Part shown: positions 16,283-24,690 of the stretch, piece after piece
Position numbering within the stretch: position 1 is the first letter of the stretch
Layout of the letters: the number at the start of each line of letters is the position of its first letter
NCBI GenBank assembly: GCA_019058165.1
Contig: JAHLVZ010000011.1
Span: forward strand, 1 to 45,108
Direction: 5' to 3'
Length of the DNA: 45,108 nt
Source of the DNA: Candidatus Heimdallarchaeota archaeon
GTDB lineage: Archaea > Asgardarchaeota > Heimdallarchaeia > JABLTI01
Translations under genes and position numbers: made by a program
The notes under the pieces: model-generated
What the model saw: only the letters and a program-made list of their open reading frames with translations
Told to the model about the DNA's origin: nothing
Database searches by the model: none

Positions 16283-17350
16283 AATTTCTACTGCTTTTCC
16301 AGTTTTTGCTGCTTCGATAGCTGCTATTATGCATTTTACTGCGTCTGTTCCTTCCAAGTCTGAAACTAATGGTTTCTTTCTTGTATCAATACATGAAAGG
16401 AAATCTTTGTCTTGCAAGTATAATGGTTCTTGATCTTTGCCAGCAGCAAGATAGTGGTTGGTTACTTCAGTTGCTCTGTAAGCTCCAAGATAATCTGAGA
16501 AAGTTTTACTTAGAGAATGTTGAGCTAAACCTTTTTCCATAATTATTGATTGTAAAATAAAATCTAATGTCATAACATCCTTTGTTGTTTGGACAATAAG
16601 CTTTCTTCTTTTTAGGTTAGGATAAGCCCTCCAAGTTGCTCTGCAATCAAATAAAATGGGATTAGTATTTTGACCCTTAAAGCCTTCATATTCGAAGATT
16701 GCAAAAAGTTCTACTTCATAAGGAAATCCTTCAATATAGCATGCTGTAGCAGTCACTTTTTTTGGTATCTTTCCAAGTAAACCATTAACGACATCTATAT
16801 CATGAACCATAAAGTCATGACCGCAACCAAAGTAATTCGGATCCAAATCCTTACTATCCAACTTCATTGGACCAGGACCAACTCTTCTCCCTGTAATATG
16901 CATAATTTTATCTTCTGTGCTTTCTTCTTCAAGAAATGTTCTCAAAGTAACAACAACAGGATTATATCTTTCCAAATGTCCCACTTGTATAATTCTATTC
17001 AATTTCTTTGCTTTTTGAGATATTTCTTGACAATCCTCCACTGTAGGAGCTAATGGTTTTTCACATAAAATGTCACAATGATCTAAAACCTGTAAAGCAA
17101 TTTTCTTATGAATAGCAGTAGGAATCGCTAAAACTGCACCTGCTAGTTCTTCAGTTTTCAATAATTTGTCAAGGTCATCATATCTATTCTCATTGGGAAT
17201 ATTGTTTACATTACCAATAGACTCTAGACGTTTCTTATCTGCATCACAAATGACAACTTTGTCACAAAAACCTTCGGATTGAAGTCGAACAATATTTCTT
17301 ACGTGATTTTTTCCCCACTTCCCTAAGCCAACAATTGCAATTGTTTTCAT
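16277..17350 (-). CDS. Gfo/Idh/MocA-family NAD(P)-dependent oxidoreductase
   Basis: The 357 residues carry an N-terminal Rossmann fold (IAIVGLGKWGKNHVRNI, residues 4-20), then the family lysine in CEKPLAPTVEDCQEI (~95-109), GHLERYNP, and the catalytic histidine region GHDFMVHDIDVVNGLLG. This family oxidises or reduces hydroxyl groups on sugars and sugar nucleotides. The sequence is closest in style to UDP-N-acetylglucosamine 3-dehydrogenase-like members, but the substrate cannot be fixed. No sugar-pathway genes adjoin it. It is transcribed alone, converging with alaS. Confidence 0.9.
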   Translation of the reverse strand: MKTIAIVGLGKWGKNHVRNIVRLQSEGFCDKVVICDADKKRLESIGNVNNIPNENRYDDLDKLLKTEELAGAVLAIPTAIHKKIALQVLDHCDILCEKPLAPTVEDCQEISQKAKKLNRIIQVGHLERYNPVVVTLRTFLEEESTEDKIMHITGRRVGPGPMKLDSKDLDPNYFGCGHDFMVHDIDVVNGLLGKIPKKVTATACYIEGFPYEVELFAIFEYEGFKGQNTNPILFDCRATWRAYPNLKRRKLIVQTTKDVMTLDFILQSIIMEKGLAQHSLSKTFSDYLGAYRATEVTNHYLAAGKDQEPLYLQDKDFLSCIDTRKKPLVSDLEGTDAVKCIIAAIEAAKTGKAVEIK

Positions 17351-17536
17351 GGATATTCCTCTGAAATTGGATTCACTATTTACTATTCATTTTAAAATCT
17401 TTAGTATTTGAAGAAAAATCAATTAAAGATTTTAGAGTAAAAATCTTAAAAAGATATAAAAAAACGATAGAATGGTTTTTGTATAGTTAGGAATGCTCTC
17501 TGTATAGAGATAATCTACCAATAGGATCTGATTATT

Positions 17537-18031
17537 ATGGAATTTGAATCCCCTCTTTCACCCTATAAAGCATTAAAGAAGACTGAGAAATTTTTCGAAT
17601 TAAAAGTGAATAATTCAAAGATAAAGGATCAACCATTAACTAAAAAAGATCCACAATTTCTTGAGATGGGTGTTGCTACAATTTTTGGTGAGATTTTTTG
17701 GATGAAAATTCACGCTAGAAGAACTAAAACAAAAACCGCGAAAGTATCACTTACTGGTAAACCTGCAGTTAAGCACCTATTTTTTTCAGCTATTGTTGGA
17801 TTTTTATCAGGGCCATTTCTCTATATGGCTATTAACAACGGGAGTATCATTAATTATTTACTTGCTGGTCTTTTAGCTGTTGTTGGAATAGCTAGTATGC
17901 TAATGCCATTATTCCGCATTAGAAGAACCCAGCAGAAACTAAAAGAAGCTCTCTCTACCGAAGAGCAATTCGAAGAAGAAATAGAAGAGAAAGCCAAAAC
18001 TGCTACAACATCCAGATTGATTGGCACTTGA
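17537..18031 (+). CDS. hypothetical protein with two membrane helices
   Basis: I do not recognise the 164-residue product. The N-terminal ~78 residues are soluble and basic. Two hydrophobic helices follow (81-99, LFFSAIVGFLSGPFLYMAI, and ~104-126), with a very short turn between them, so both ends should lie on the same side. The C-terminus (127-164) is charged and helical (QQKLKEALSTEEQFEEEIEE). The gene has its own start with AGGATCTGAT upstream and is divergent from the oxidoreductase gene. Confidence 0.65.
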   Translation: MEFESPLSPYKALKKTEKFFELKVNNSKIKDQPLTKKDPQFLEMGVATIFGEIFWMKIHARRTKTKTAKVSLTGKPAVKHLFFSAIVGFLSGPFLYMAINNGSIINYLLAGLLAVVGIASMLMPLFRIRRTQQKLKEALSTEEQFEEEIEEKAKTATTSRLIGT

Positions 18032-18198
18032 TTAGTTTGATACAATCATTACATGTTTTTCATAATCATACCTAATTAGTAACTATTAAAAATCCGAAAA
18101 AATATCTTTTGAATAGGTTAGTTACCTCAATTTCCCCTAGAAAAAAGATTAAATAAAAAAAATACTTTAAGTTTACTGAAACAAATAGAGTGATAGAA

Positions 18199-18552
18199 AT
18201 GCCAATTGAAACCCCATTAAAGAAATTCTTTGGAACCGGAAATTACTTAGCAAGATTAACATTTGCTCCTAATAGGAAGAATTATACTTCAGCAATGAAA
18301 GTAAGAATCGAAATTTTTGAAGGCAGAAATGAAGACGTAGAGTTAGATTGCGAAAGTATCTCAGAAGTTGCTTCTAAAATCCATGATTTTTATCTAGAGA
18401 AGACAGGAATGGAACTCGAAGTTAGACGACTTGCAAGATGGTTCATTGAATATTTAGAGGATGTAGGAATAACTCCTCCAGAAATGAATGCTCTAATTAG
18501 AGATATGGAATCAACTCCGCAAGAATTAGAAGCAAGAGAAGGATCCGAATAA
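18199..18552 (+). CDS. hypothetical small soluble protein
   Basis: The 117 residues show no motif I can name. The protein is acidic and appears alpha/beta, with SAMKVRIEIFEGRNEDVELD likely as beta strands, followed by a helix-rich part (LEVRRLARWFIEYLEDVGIT) and a C-terminal MNALIRDMESTPQELEARE. It has no membrane segment or signal peptide. I start at ATG 18199; a GTG three codons upstream is possible. It lies alone between a membrane protein and tRNA-Gln and is followed by a hairpin terminator. Confidence 0.6.
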   Translation: MPIETPLKKFFGTGNYLARLTFAPNRKNYTSAMKVRIEIFEGRNEDVELDCESISEVASKIHDFYLEKTGMELEVRRLARWFIEYLEDVGITPPEMNALIRDMESTPQELEAREGSE

Positions 18553-18557
18553 AGCTA

Positions 18558-18577
18558 AGACGAATATTTCTTCGTCT
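18558..18577 (+). terminator. hairpin terminator after the 117-residue protein gene
   Basis: AGACGAA-TATTTC-TTCGTCT is a perfect 7-bp stem followed at once by ATTTTATTTTT. It starts 6 bases after the stop codon. Confidence 0.6.
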
Positions 18578-18607
18578 ATTTTATTTTTCATTTATCAATC
18601 AAAATGG

Positions 18608-18614
18608 TTATAAG
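18608..18614 (+). promoter_or_regulatory. TATA box of tRNA-Gln
   Basis: TTATAAG lies about 30 bases upstream of the first tRNA base, the expected place for an archaeal TATA box with a short leader. It is the only such motif close to the tRNA. Confidence 0.5.
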
Positions 18615-18642
18615 TAGTTTCAAATGATTTTGAATTACCAAA

Positions 18643-18718
18643 AGCCCGGTAGTGTAGGGGCCAAGCATCCAGGACTCTGAATCCTGGGACGGCGGTTCGA
18701 ATCCGCCCCGGGCTACCA
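18643..18718 (+). tRNA. tRNA-Gln (anticodon CTG), CCA encoded
   Basis: The acceptor stem is AGCCCGG/CCGGGCT followed by discriminator A and an encoded CCA. The anticodon arm is CAGGA-CTCTGAA-TCCTG, giving anticodon CTG for CAG codons. The T arm is GGCGG-TTCGAAT-CCGCC. The D arm is short (GTG/CAT) with a GG-containing loop. There is no intron. T-rich sequence and a weak GATTAAA/TTTAATC hairpin (18731-18752) follow. Genomic encoding of CCA is variable in archaea, and a CCA-adding enzyme is also present in this window. Confidence 0.95.
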
Positions 18719-18951
18719 TTACTCATTTTTGATTAAACGTTTAGCTTTAATCTAATCATTGTTTGATATTTGCAAAAAAATTAAATATTATTTGCAGTCA
18801 AATTTAGAATTAATAGCCTCTGCTTGAATTATTCATTACCAATCAAAGTTCCTAGTATAAGATAGCTAATTTTCAATAACATTCTATGAAGAGCAAAGAA
18901 TTAAAAAGAATGTAATTATGACATACTTTGAATATTAAGGTGAAAAATACT

Positions 18952-19518
18952 ATGTTTGAAGAGATCCGTTGGCATGGTAGAGGTGGACAAGGGGCAGTTA
19001 CGTCTGCGAAGATCCTGGCAGAAGCTGCTCATAGCGAAGGGAAGTTTGTCCAAGCATTTGCTTTCTACGGTGCTGAACGAAGAGGTGCTCCAACAGAAAC
19101 ATACACACGTATTTCAGACACTCATATAAAACGGCATTCTAAAATCTATAATCCAACTGTAGTCACTGTGTTAGATCCTGCCTTACCTAAGAATCTTTTT
19201 ATGAAAGGCATCACAGAGAACACAATTCTTGTCGTTAATTCAAATCATGAAATGGAGTTTCCTTCGGAATTAAAATGTAAAAAATTCTGGGTCGATGCAA
19301 CTCAAATTGCAATCGATTTAGGATTAAGGGTTGCTGAGAGTTATATCACAAACACTATCATGACTGGCGCTGTTGCAAAAGCATCTGGTTTAGTGAAACT
19401 TAACTCTGTTTTAGATGCAATCAAAGGTCAATTTAGTGAACGACTCTGGGATCAAAATTTGAAGGCTGCTGAAAGAGGATTCAAGGAAACTCTTCCTTAT
19501 GGAAAAGGAGGAAAATAA
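18952..19518 (+). CDS. porG: 2-oxoacid (pyruvate-type) ferredoxin oxidoreductase, gamma subunit
   Basis: This is the gamma subunit of the four-subunit oxidoreductase that interconverts pyruvate (or a related 2-oxoacid) and acyl-CoA with ferredoxin. The 188 residues start with IRWHGRGGQGAVTSAKILAE, the family signature, then AFYGAERRGAPTETYTRISD. I start at ATG 18952, because AAGGTGA lies 9 bases upstream; the frame opens at TTG 18928. It is the first gene of a tight operon gamma-delta-alpha-beta, with gaps of 2, 3 and ~10 bases. The upstream gap 18719-18951 holds only AT-rich spacer. Confidence 0.94.
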   Translation: MFEEIRWHGRGGQGAVTSAKILAEAAHSEGKFVQAFAFYGAERRGAPTETYTRISDTHIKRHSKIYNPTVVTVLDPALPKNLFMKGITENTILVVNSNHEMEFPSELKCKKFWVDATQIAIDLGLRVAESYITNTIMTGAVAKASGLVKLNSVLDAIKGQFSERLWDQNLKAAERGFKETLPYGKGGK

Positions 19519-19520
19519 CA

Positions 19521-19844
19521 ATGACAAAAACTAAAGATGATTTTAAAGTTGATACCTGGAATTCTAAACCAGAAAAAGGCTCAGCAGGAAAAACAGGATT
19601 GTGGAGAACTTTCCGTCCTGTAATCAATCATGAAGAATGCACAAGATGTGAAATATGCGTACTCTATTGTCCAGAACCCGTCATTGAACTTGATCCTGAT
19701 GATAAATCACACAAAAAAGGGAAGATAATTATCGATTATGATTATTGTAAGGGTTGTGGCATTTGCTCTAATGAATGTCCTCAACATTGCATTGAAATGG
19801 TTAAGGAGACTGAATTTGCTGAGGATGATGCGGAGGAGAAATGA
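19521..19844 (+). CDS. porD: 2-oxoacid (pyruvate-type) ferredoxin oxidoreductase, delta subunit (2[4Fe-4S] ferredoxin)
   Basis: The 107-residue ferredoxin-like subunit carries electrons from the catalytic clusters to ferredoxin. Two 4Fe-4S motifs are complete: CTRCEICVLYCPEP and CKGCGICSNECPQHC, both CxxCxxCxxxCP-type. The N-terminal ~35 residues are the usual delta-subunit extension. The tail is acidic (EFAEDDAEEK). Confidence 0.94.
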   Translation: MTKTKDDFKVDTWNSKPEKGSAGKTGLWRTFRPVINHEECTRCEICVLYCPEPVIELDPDDKSHKKGKIIIDYDYCKGCGICSNECPQHCIEMVKETEFAEDDAEEK

Positions 19845-19847
19845 CAT

Positions 19848-21029
19848 ATGACTGTAAATAAAAAACTTCCAATATCCATTGGACATGATAAGCCGAAAAC
19901 ACTCATAACCAGCGGAAACTATGCTGCTGCTTATGCTGCAAAAATGGCCCGTGTCGAAGTTGTTGCTGCTTATCCAATAACTCCTTCTACTGATTGTGTT
20001 GAAAAGTTAGCTGAATTTGTGGAAGATGGAGAAATGGGCGCTAAATACATTAAAGTCGAAAGCGAGCATAGCGTTGGTGCAGCATTAATTGGTGCTTCTG
20101 CTACCGGTGCTCGAACATTCTCATCAACTTCTGCCCATGGTCTTCTGTATATGGCAGAAATGGTCTGGTGGGCTGCACTTGCAAGGCTTCCGGTAGTAAT
20201 GAGTATTGTTAATAGAGAATTAGCACCTGCTTGGTCAATTTGGGCTCAAACCCAAGATTCCATGAGTCTTCGTGATTCAGGAATTATTCAATATTACTGC
20301 AAAAATGCACAAGAAGTCTATGATACAGTTTTGATGGCTTTTAGAGTAAGTGAACATGCACATGTCTATATGCCTTCTCTTGTTTGCCAAGATGCTTATA
20401 TTCTCTCACATACAAATGCTCCAGTTGAAATGCCTTCACAAAAAGAGGTAGACGATTTTGTTGGAACTTATAATCCTGAGCATTTTGTTTTAGATCCTAA
20501 GAATCCTATAACACATAGCAATCTATCTTACCCAATACATTATCGACAAAAGCGATTCAATATAATGGACTCTACTCATCGAGCAAAGCAAATCATAAAG
20601 GATGTCTGTGCAGAATTCAAGGAAAAATTTGGACGATTCCATGGAGATCTTATTGATACTTATAGTATTGACAAAAAAACCAAACATATTATAGTCTCTC
20701 ATTCTTCAATTGCAGAAGAAATAGAGTTATCTGTTGACATGTTAAAGAAGAAAGGTTATGATGTTGGTTTGGTGCGATTACGAGTTCTTCGACCATACCC
20801 TGATGAAGAAATGAGGGAAGTATGTAAGGATGCTGAAACGATTCACTTTATTGAACGTGCTCCTTCTTACGGATTTAAAGGAGTTATTGCTATTGACACT
20901 ATGGCTGCATTATATGAAGGGAAGAATCATCCGAAAGCCTTCCATCATATAGAAGGTCTTAGTGGGATGGATGTTACAGCAGAATATGCTGCAGGTTTGG
21001 TCGAAAAAGACCTTGAAACCTTAAAATGA
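19848..21029 (+). CDS. porA: 2-oxoacid (pyruvate-type) ferredoxin oxidoreductase, alpha subunit
   Basis: The alpha subunit (393 residues) holds the pyrimidine side of the TPP site. Recognisable blocks are ISGNYAAAYAAKMARVEVVA-like text (TSGNYAAAYAAKMARVEVVA), AYPITPSTDCVEKLAEFVE, KYIKVESEHSVGAALIGASA, and RTFSSTSAHGLLYMAEMVWW. The C-terminal transketolase-like domain has VGLVRLRVLRPYPDEEMREV. The four-subunit organisation and residues such as YPITPST fit pyruvate or 2-ketoisovalerate enzymes. Substrate is not certain from sequence alone. Confidence 0.94.
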   Translation: MTVNKKLPISIGHDKPKTLITSGNYAAAYAAKMARVEVVAAYPITPSTDCVEKLAEFVEDGEMGAKYIKVESEHSVGAALIGASATGARTFSSTSAHGLLYMAEMVWWAALARLPVVMSIVNRELAPAWSIWAQTQDSMSLRDSGIIQYYCKNAQEVYDTVLMAFRVSEHAHVYMPSLVCQDAYILSHTNAPVEMPSQKEVDDFVGTYNPEHFVLDPKNPITHSNLSYPIHYRQKRFNIMDSTHRAKQIIKDVCAEFKEKFGRFHGDLIDTYSIDKKTKHIIVSHSSIAEEIELSVDMLKKKGYDVGLVRLRVLRPYPDEEMREVCKDAETIHFIERAPSYGFKGVIAIDTMAALYEGKNHPKAFHHIEGLSGMDVTAEYAAGLVEKDLETLK

Positions 21030-21039
21030 GGTGAAAAAA

Positions 21040-21942
21040 ATGGTTACAACTAAAGAAATATTACGACTCCCAGAACCGATCCTTCCCGGTCATGCTGCAT
21101 GTGCTGGCTGCTCTTCATCACTAGGATTGCGATACGCTTTGAAAGCACTCGGTGAAGATGTTATCATGTCTATTCCAGCATGTTGTACATCAGTTTGGCA
21201 AGGTCCTTATCCAAAATCAGCAATTACCGTTCCAGTTTTAAATATAGCATTTGCAGCAGCCGCATCTGCTGCTTCTGGTATTACTGCTGCTTTAGATAGT
21301 AAAGGTAAAAAAGACACTACTGTTCTTGCTTGGGCTGGTGATGGTGGAAGTGTTGATATAGGTCTAGCAGCAATATCCGGTGCTGCAGAAAGAAACGACA
21401 ATATGATCTATGTTACTTATTCAAATGAAAGTTATAGTAACACTGGTGTTCAAAAATCCGGAGCAACACCTCCTGGAGCAAGAACCAAAACAACTCCTAA
21501 AGGTCGTGTTGGTTTTCCGAAAGACATTTCTCTTATCATGTGGACACACAATTTACCCTACGTTGCTACAGCTTGCACTTCTTATCCCCGAGACTTTATT
21601 GAGAAACTCAGAAAAGCACAAACAATGGATGGTTTCAAGTTTATTTACCTCCTAGCACCTTGTGCTATTGCTTGGCGATTCCCGTCTGAAAAAACAATTG
21701 AAATAGGTAAATTAGCTGTAGAAACAGGTGCTCATATCCTCTGGGAAGCCATTGATGGAGACATAGAACTTTCAAGACTCAGCAAAAGATACGAAGACCC
21801 AGCAAAACGTAAACCATTAGAGGAGTATTTGAAAGACCAAGGTAGGTACCGAGGAATAGGTGGCGAACTACTCCAATCCTATAAGGATTACATTGATTAT
21901 CAATGGTCAATTATAACCTCATTAGCTAAAATAAAAAAATAG
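21040..21942 (+). CDS. porB: 2-oxoacid (pyruvate-type) ferredoxin oxidoreductase, beta subunit
   Basis: The beta subunit (300 residues) binds TPP diphosphate and a 4Fe-4S cluster. HAACAGCSSSLGLRYALKAL carries two cluster cysteines, PACCTSVWQGPYPKSAI follows, and LAPCAIAWRFPSEKT gives a late cysteine, as in pyruvate-type PorB. The TPP motif is WAGDGGSVDIGLAAISGAAE with NESYSNTG. I use ATG 21040 (GAGGTGA just before it), not the GTG at 21031. A GAAA-loop hairpin follows the stop. Confidence 0.94.
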   Translation: MVTTKEILRLPEPILPGHAACAGCSSSLGLRYALKALGEDVIMSIPACCTSVWQGPYPKSAITVPVLNIAFAAAASAASGITAALDSKGKKDTTVLAWAGDGGSVDIGLAAISGAAERNDNMIYVTYSNESYSNTGVQKSGATPPGARTKTTPKGRVGFPKDISLIMWTHNLPYVATACTSYPRDFIEKLRKAQTMDGFKFIYLLAPCAIAWRFPSEKTIEIGKLAVETGAHILWEAIDGDIELSRLSKRYEDPAKRKPLEEYLKDQGRYRGIGGELLQSYKDYIDYQWSIITSLAKIKK

Positions 21943-21947
21943 ATATT

Positions 21948-21965
21948 GAAGCATGAAAATGCTTC
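21948..21965 (+). terminator. hairpin terminator of the oxidoreductase operon
   Basis: GAAGCAT-GAAA-ATGCTTC is a perfect 7-bp stem with a GNRA-type loop. It starts 6 bases after the porB stop and is followed by TCTTAATCTCTTTTTTTC. Its stem shares AAGCAT/ATGCTT with hairpins at 34629 and 41990. Confidence 0.65.
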
Positions 21966-22027
21966 TCTTAATCTCTTTTTTTCTTTCTTAAATACCTCAT
22001 AGAAAAGCTGTACGGAAAGCTAATTAA

Positions 22028-22047
22028 TCAATTATTCTTTTAATTGA
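22028..22047. repeat. possible left-end hairpin of the TnpB element
   Basis: TCAATTA-TTCTTT-TAATTGA is a perfect 7-bp inverted repeat ~75 bases before tnpB. IS200/IS605 elements have subterminal hairpins at both ends, so this could mark the left end. It is entirely A/T-rich apart from two bases, and the boundary cannot be fixed from this copy. Confidence 0.25.
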
Positions 22048-22121
22048 ATGATTATTAGTTTCAGCGAACTCTCGGGAAAATAGCTATATAATTAACTGTA
22101 TATATATTTTATTGAAGAAAA

Positions 22122-23317
22122 ATGGTGAAAAGAGTCGTCAGAATACAGCTACCATCTACAAAGCTTTTCGAAGACCTAGCATTTCTTGCTAAGAACCTCT
22201 ATAATTCAGCCACCTACTTAGTTCGTCAAACATACTTTGAAACAGACAAGATACTACGCTATTATTCGATAAACAACAGTATGAGAGAAAAAGAGGAATA
22301 CCGAAAGCTCCAAGAACGAGCTGGTAGCCACACACCACAACAACTTCTAAGAATGGTGGAAGCAACTTGGGAAGGATACAAAGCAGCGAAAAAGGATTGG
22401 CGTATAAATCCTGAGAAATACCTTGGAAAACCAAGGATTCCGGGTTACTTACCAAAGAATGGCTGGTTCATTGTAGTTTGGTCAAAGCAACAAGTAAGGA
22501 TAAGAGAAGGGAAAGTAAGGATAGTAGAGCGACTCATGAAAGAAGGTTTTCCGGCGATCCCAACGGAAAAACTACCAGTCACTGAAGCAAATCACGCTAT
22601 CATTCGCTTAAAACCATTTTTCGATAAATTCATGTTGGAGTTAGCTTATGAAAAGGAAGCACCGACAATCAAAGTGAGAGAGGAGCAAAAAGTCCTTGGA
22701 CTGGACTTAGGAGTTAACAACCTCGTAGCCACGTCAGATTCAATGATAATCAAGGGCGGGGTTGTCAAGTCGATTAATCAGTTCTTCAACAAGCAAAAAG
22801 CAAAGATGCAAGCACAGCTGAGCAAGCAAGGTCTTAAGACTTGCAAGAAAAAACAACAGCTAATGCGCGTTGGCGGCATGACAAACTACAAGACCTATTT
22901 CATAAAGCATCAAGAGCGATCATTCAACATTGCGTTGAGAACAACATTTCCTCACTAGTCATCGGTCGGAACAAGAACTGGAAACAAAACATACGAATGG
23001 GTAAGAGGAACAACCAGAGTTTCTCCTCTGTGCCGTTCCACAAGCTCATTCAGATGCTGCAATACAAAGCAGAGGAACAAGGAATAGAAGTCATACACGC
23101 TACGGAAGAGTACACTTCCCAGACATGTTCATGTTGTGGTTACTGTTCGCGAAGGAATCGCAAGTACCGAGGATTGTTTGTCTGCAAGAAATGCAAGCTA
23201 GTAATTAATGCAGATGTTAATGCAGCAAGAAACATAGCTAAAAAAGCATTCCCCGAGTCCTTCCAAAGGATAGGGGATAGTGGTTGCGTGGCACAACCAA
23301 CAAAGCTTGCTTTGTAA
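22122..23317 (+). pseudogene. tnpB: TnpB (IS200/IS605-type RNA-guided nuclease), interrupted by one frameshift
   Basis: TnpB is the RNA-guided nuclease of IS200/IS605-like elements. Two overlapping frames (22122-22958 and from 22841 on) together give ~398 residues, full family length. Frame 1 carries the N-terminal domain and RuvC-I LGLDLGVNNLVATSD. Frame 2 carries HDKLQDLFHKASRAIIQHC, SLVIGRNKNWKQN, EEYTSQTC, the zinc ribbon CSCCGYC...CKKC and RuvC-III INADVNAARNI. Adding one A to the A6 run at 22848-22853 joins them cleanly. At the usual RuvC-II glutamate this copy has VIGRNK; a glutamate in EEYTS may replace it. No tnpA is present. Confidence 0.88.
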
Positions 23318-23334
23318 ACGTTTGTATACAAACG
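23282..23334 (+). ncRNA. candidate reRNA (omega RNA) scaffold and right end of the TnpB element
   Basis: Three hairpins follow in a row across the tnpB stop: GGTTG/CAACC (23282-23298), ACAAAGC-TT-GCTTTGT (23300-23315) and the perfect 16-base palindrome CGTTTGTATACAAACG (23319-23334). TnpB guide RNAs are known to come from the 3' end of tnpB and the right end of the element, so this is where one is expected. The guide would lie just after the palindrome, in the 15 bases before the MBL gene and beyond. Confidence 0.5.
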
Positions 23335-23349
23335 ATGTCATTAATCCCT

Positions 23350-24015
23350 TTACCAGTATTCCATCATGTTTTTAGCATTGAGTATATTCTCTTTCACATT
23401 TTGATGTACGTCAGGACCATGACCACTATATAAATGATTAATATCAAGTCTAGATAGCTTATCTAAGGTAGCTATCATCTCCCACCTGTCTCCAGTTGGA
23501 AAATCAACTCGTCCACAAGCCCCTCCTGCAAAAACAACATCTCCAGCGAATAAACTCTTAGAATTAGTTTCATAGAGAACAGCAGAACCATCAGTGTGTC
23601 CTGGTGAATAAATGACTTTCAATTCGGAATCTGCAAACTTAATTACATCTTCATCCGCATAGATTTTGTCAACAGTAAAGGATATTTTCGCTCGATATTT
23701 AGAAAGAAGTGTAATTTCATCTCGAGCATTTATATGATTAGCAGCTAGTTCACTTGCACTAAAGGTTATTTTTTGAAAATCCTTGAGATTATTATCTCCC
23801 CAAATATGATCAAGATGACTATGTGTGAGAAAAACTTCAAGCTCGTAATCTTCATACTTTTCATCTACGATTTTTTTCAAACTCTTCTTTAATGCAAATC
23901 TTGTTAATTTTCCAGTAAGACCAAGGTCAACAATGAATAGTTTACCTTCGTTTTCATCACTTAATATAAAACTATTAGAAGACATTCCTCCGCCACGAAC
24001 AACATCAAGCTTCAT
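23350..24015 (-). CDS. metallo-beta-lactamase fold hydrolase (glyoxalase II-like)
   Basis: The 221 residues form one MBL domain. The metal motif is THSHLDHIWG (HxHxDH), with later ligands in YSPGHTDGSAVLY (H), SLFAGDVVFAGG (D) and YSGHGPD (H). The arrangement is that of glyoxalase II and related thioester hydrolases, but the exact substrate cannot be told. GGAGA lies just before the ATG inside the end of the GNAT gene, and the two genes abut with no gap, so they are probably co-transcribed. The 3' end lies only 15 bases from the right-end palindrome of the TnpB element. Confidence 0.88.
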   Translation of the reverse strand: MKLDVVRGGGMSSNSFILSDENEGKLFIVDLGLTGKLTRFALKKSLKKIVDEKYEDYELEVFLTHSHLDHIWGDNNLKDFQKITFSASELAANHINARDEITLLSKYRAKISFTVDKIYADEDVIKFADSELKVIYSPGHTDGSAVLYETNSKSLFAGDVVFAGGACGRVDFPTGDRWEMIATLDKLSRLDINHLYSGHGPDVHQNVKENILNAKNMMEYW

Positions 24016-24495
24016 CTAGTCTTCTCTCCAAAGATTTTTCTCCATAACTAAAACAACGTTGCCTTTTCTCATTCTCTTATGAAATACTTTGTAACCTCGA
24101 TGAAGATAAAATTCAACTAATTGTTTATGATCTTCATATGTTTCAACGATAATTTTCTTCTTTTCCATTAAGCGAATCAAATGCTCTGCAGATTCCACAA
24201 TAAAAGATCCAAATCCTTTGTTTTGCTTATCTTCCCTAATTGCTATTTTTTGAACTTCCATTAATCCGAAATTTGAATTCTCTTTTATAGTAAAAGTCCC
24301 AATTAGTTTTCCTTCAAATAAGACTGAATACACCGTTTTATTCTCTACTCTTTCCTGTACCTTCTCTTCTGTTTCTAACATTCCTCGAGGTTTTCTTCCT
24401 AAAAGTGGTTCAATGGGTGTATATGCTTCCACAATGAGTTCTTTCAAAATTGGAATCTCTTCTTTCTTAGAGTGTCTGATTTCTGTTTTTTTCAT
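24016..24495 (-). CDS. GNAT-family N-acetyltransferase
   Basis: The 159 residues follow the GNAT fold: KKTEIRHSKKEEIPILKELI at the start, the acetyl-CoA loop region EVQKIAIREDKQNKGFGSFI (the Q-x-x-G-x-G pattern as NKGFG), and a C-terminal HRGYKVFHKRMRKGNVVLVM. The substrate is unknown. I start at ATG 24495, which has AGAGGAA 5 bases upstream; the frame is open to 24528. It directly precedes the MBL hydrolase gene. Confidence 0.85.
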   Translation of the reverse strand: MKKTEIRHSKKEEIPILKELIVEAYTPIEPLLGRKPRGMLETEEKVQERVENKTVYSVLFEGKLIGTFTIKENSNFGLMEVQKIAIREDKQNKGFGSFIVESAEHLIRLMEKKKIIVETYEDHKQLVEFYLHRGYKVFHKRMRKGNVVLVMEKNLWRED

Positions 24496-24690
24496 CCATT
24501 CCTCTTTTAGAAAATCGGGGAGATGCATTTTTCTACAACCTATCTTCTTATTGCTTCTTTTATATTAAAACTCTATGAATCATTTCCTTAACTCTTATCG
24601 TAGAATCAGTTTTTAAAATAGCTTTTTTAAAGGAAGAAAATTATCATTCTATGAATATTTAATTCACTAAACAGTATAGGGTGTTGTAAA

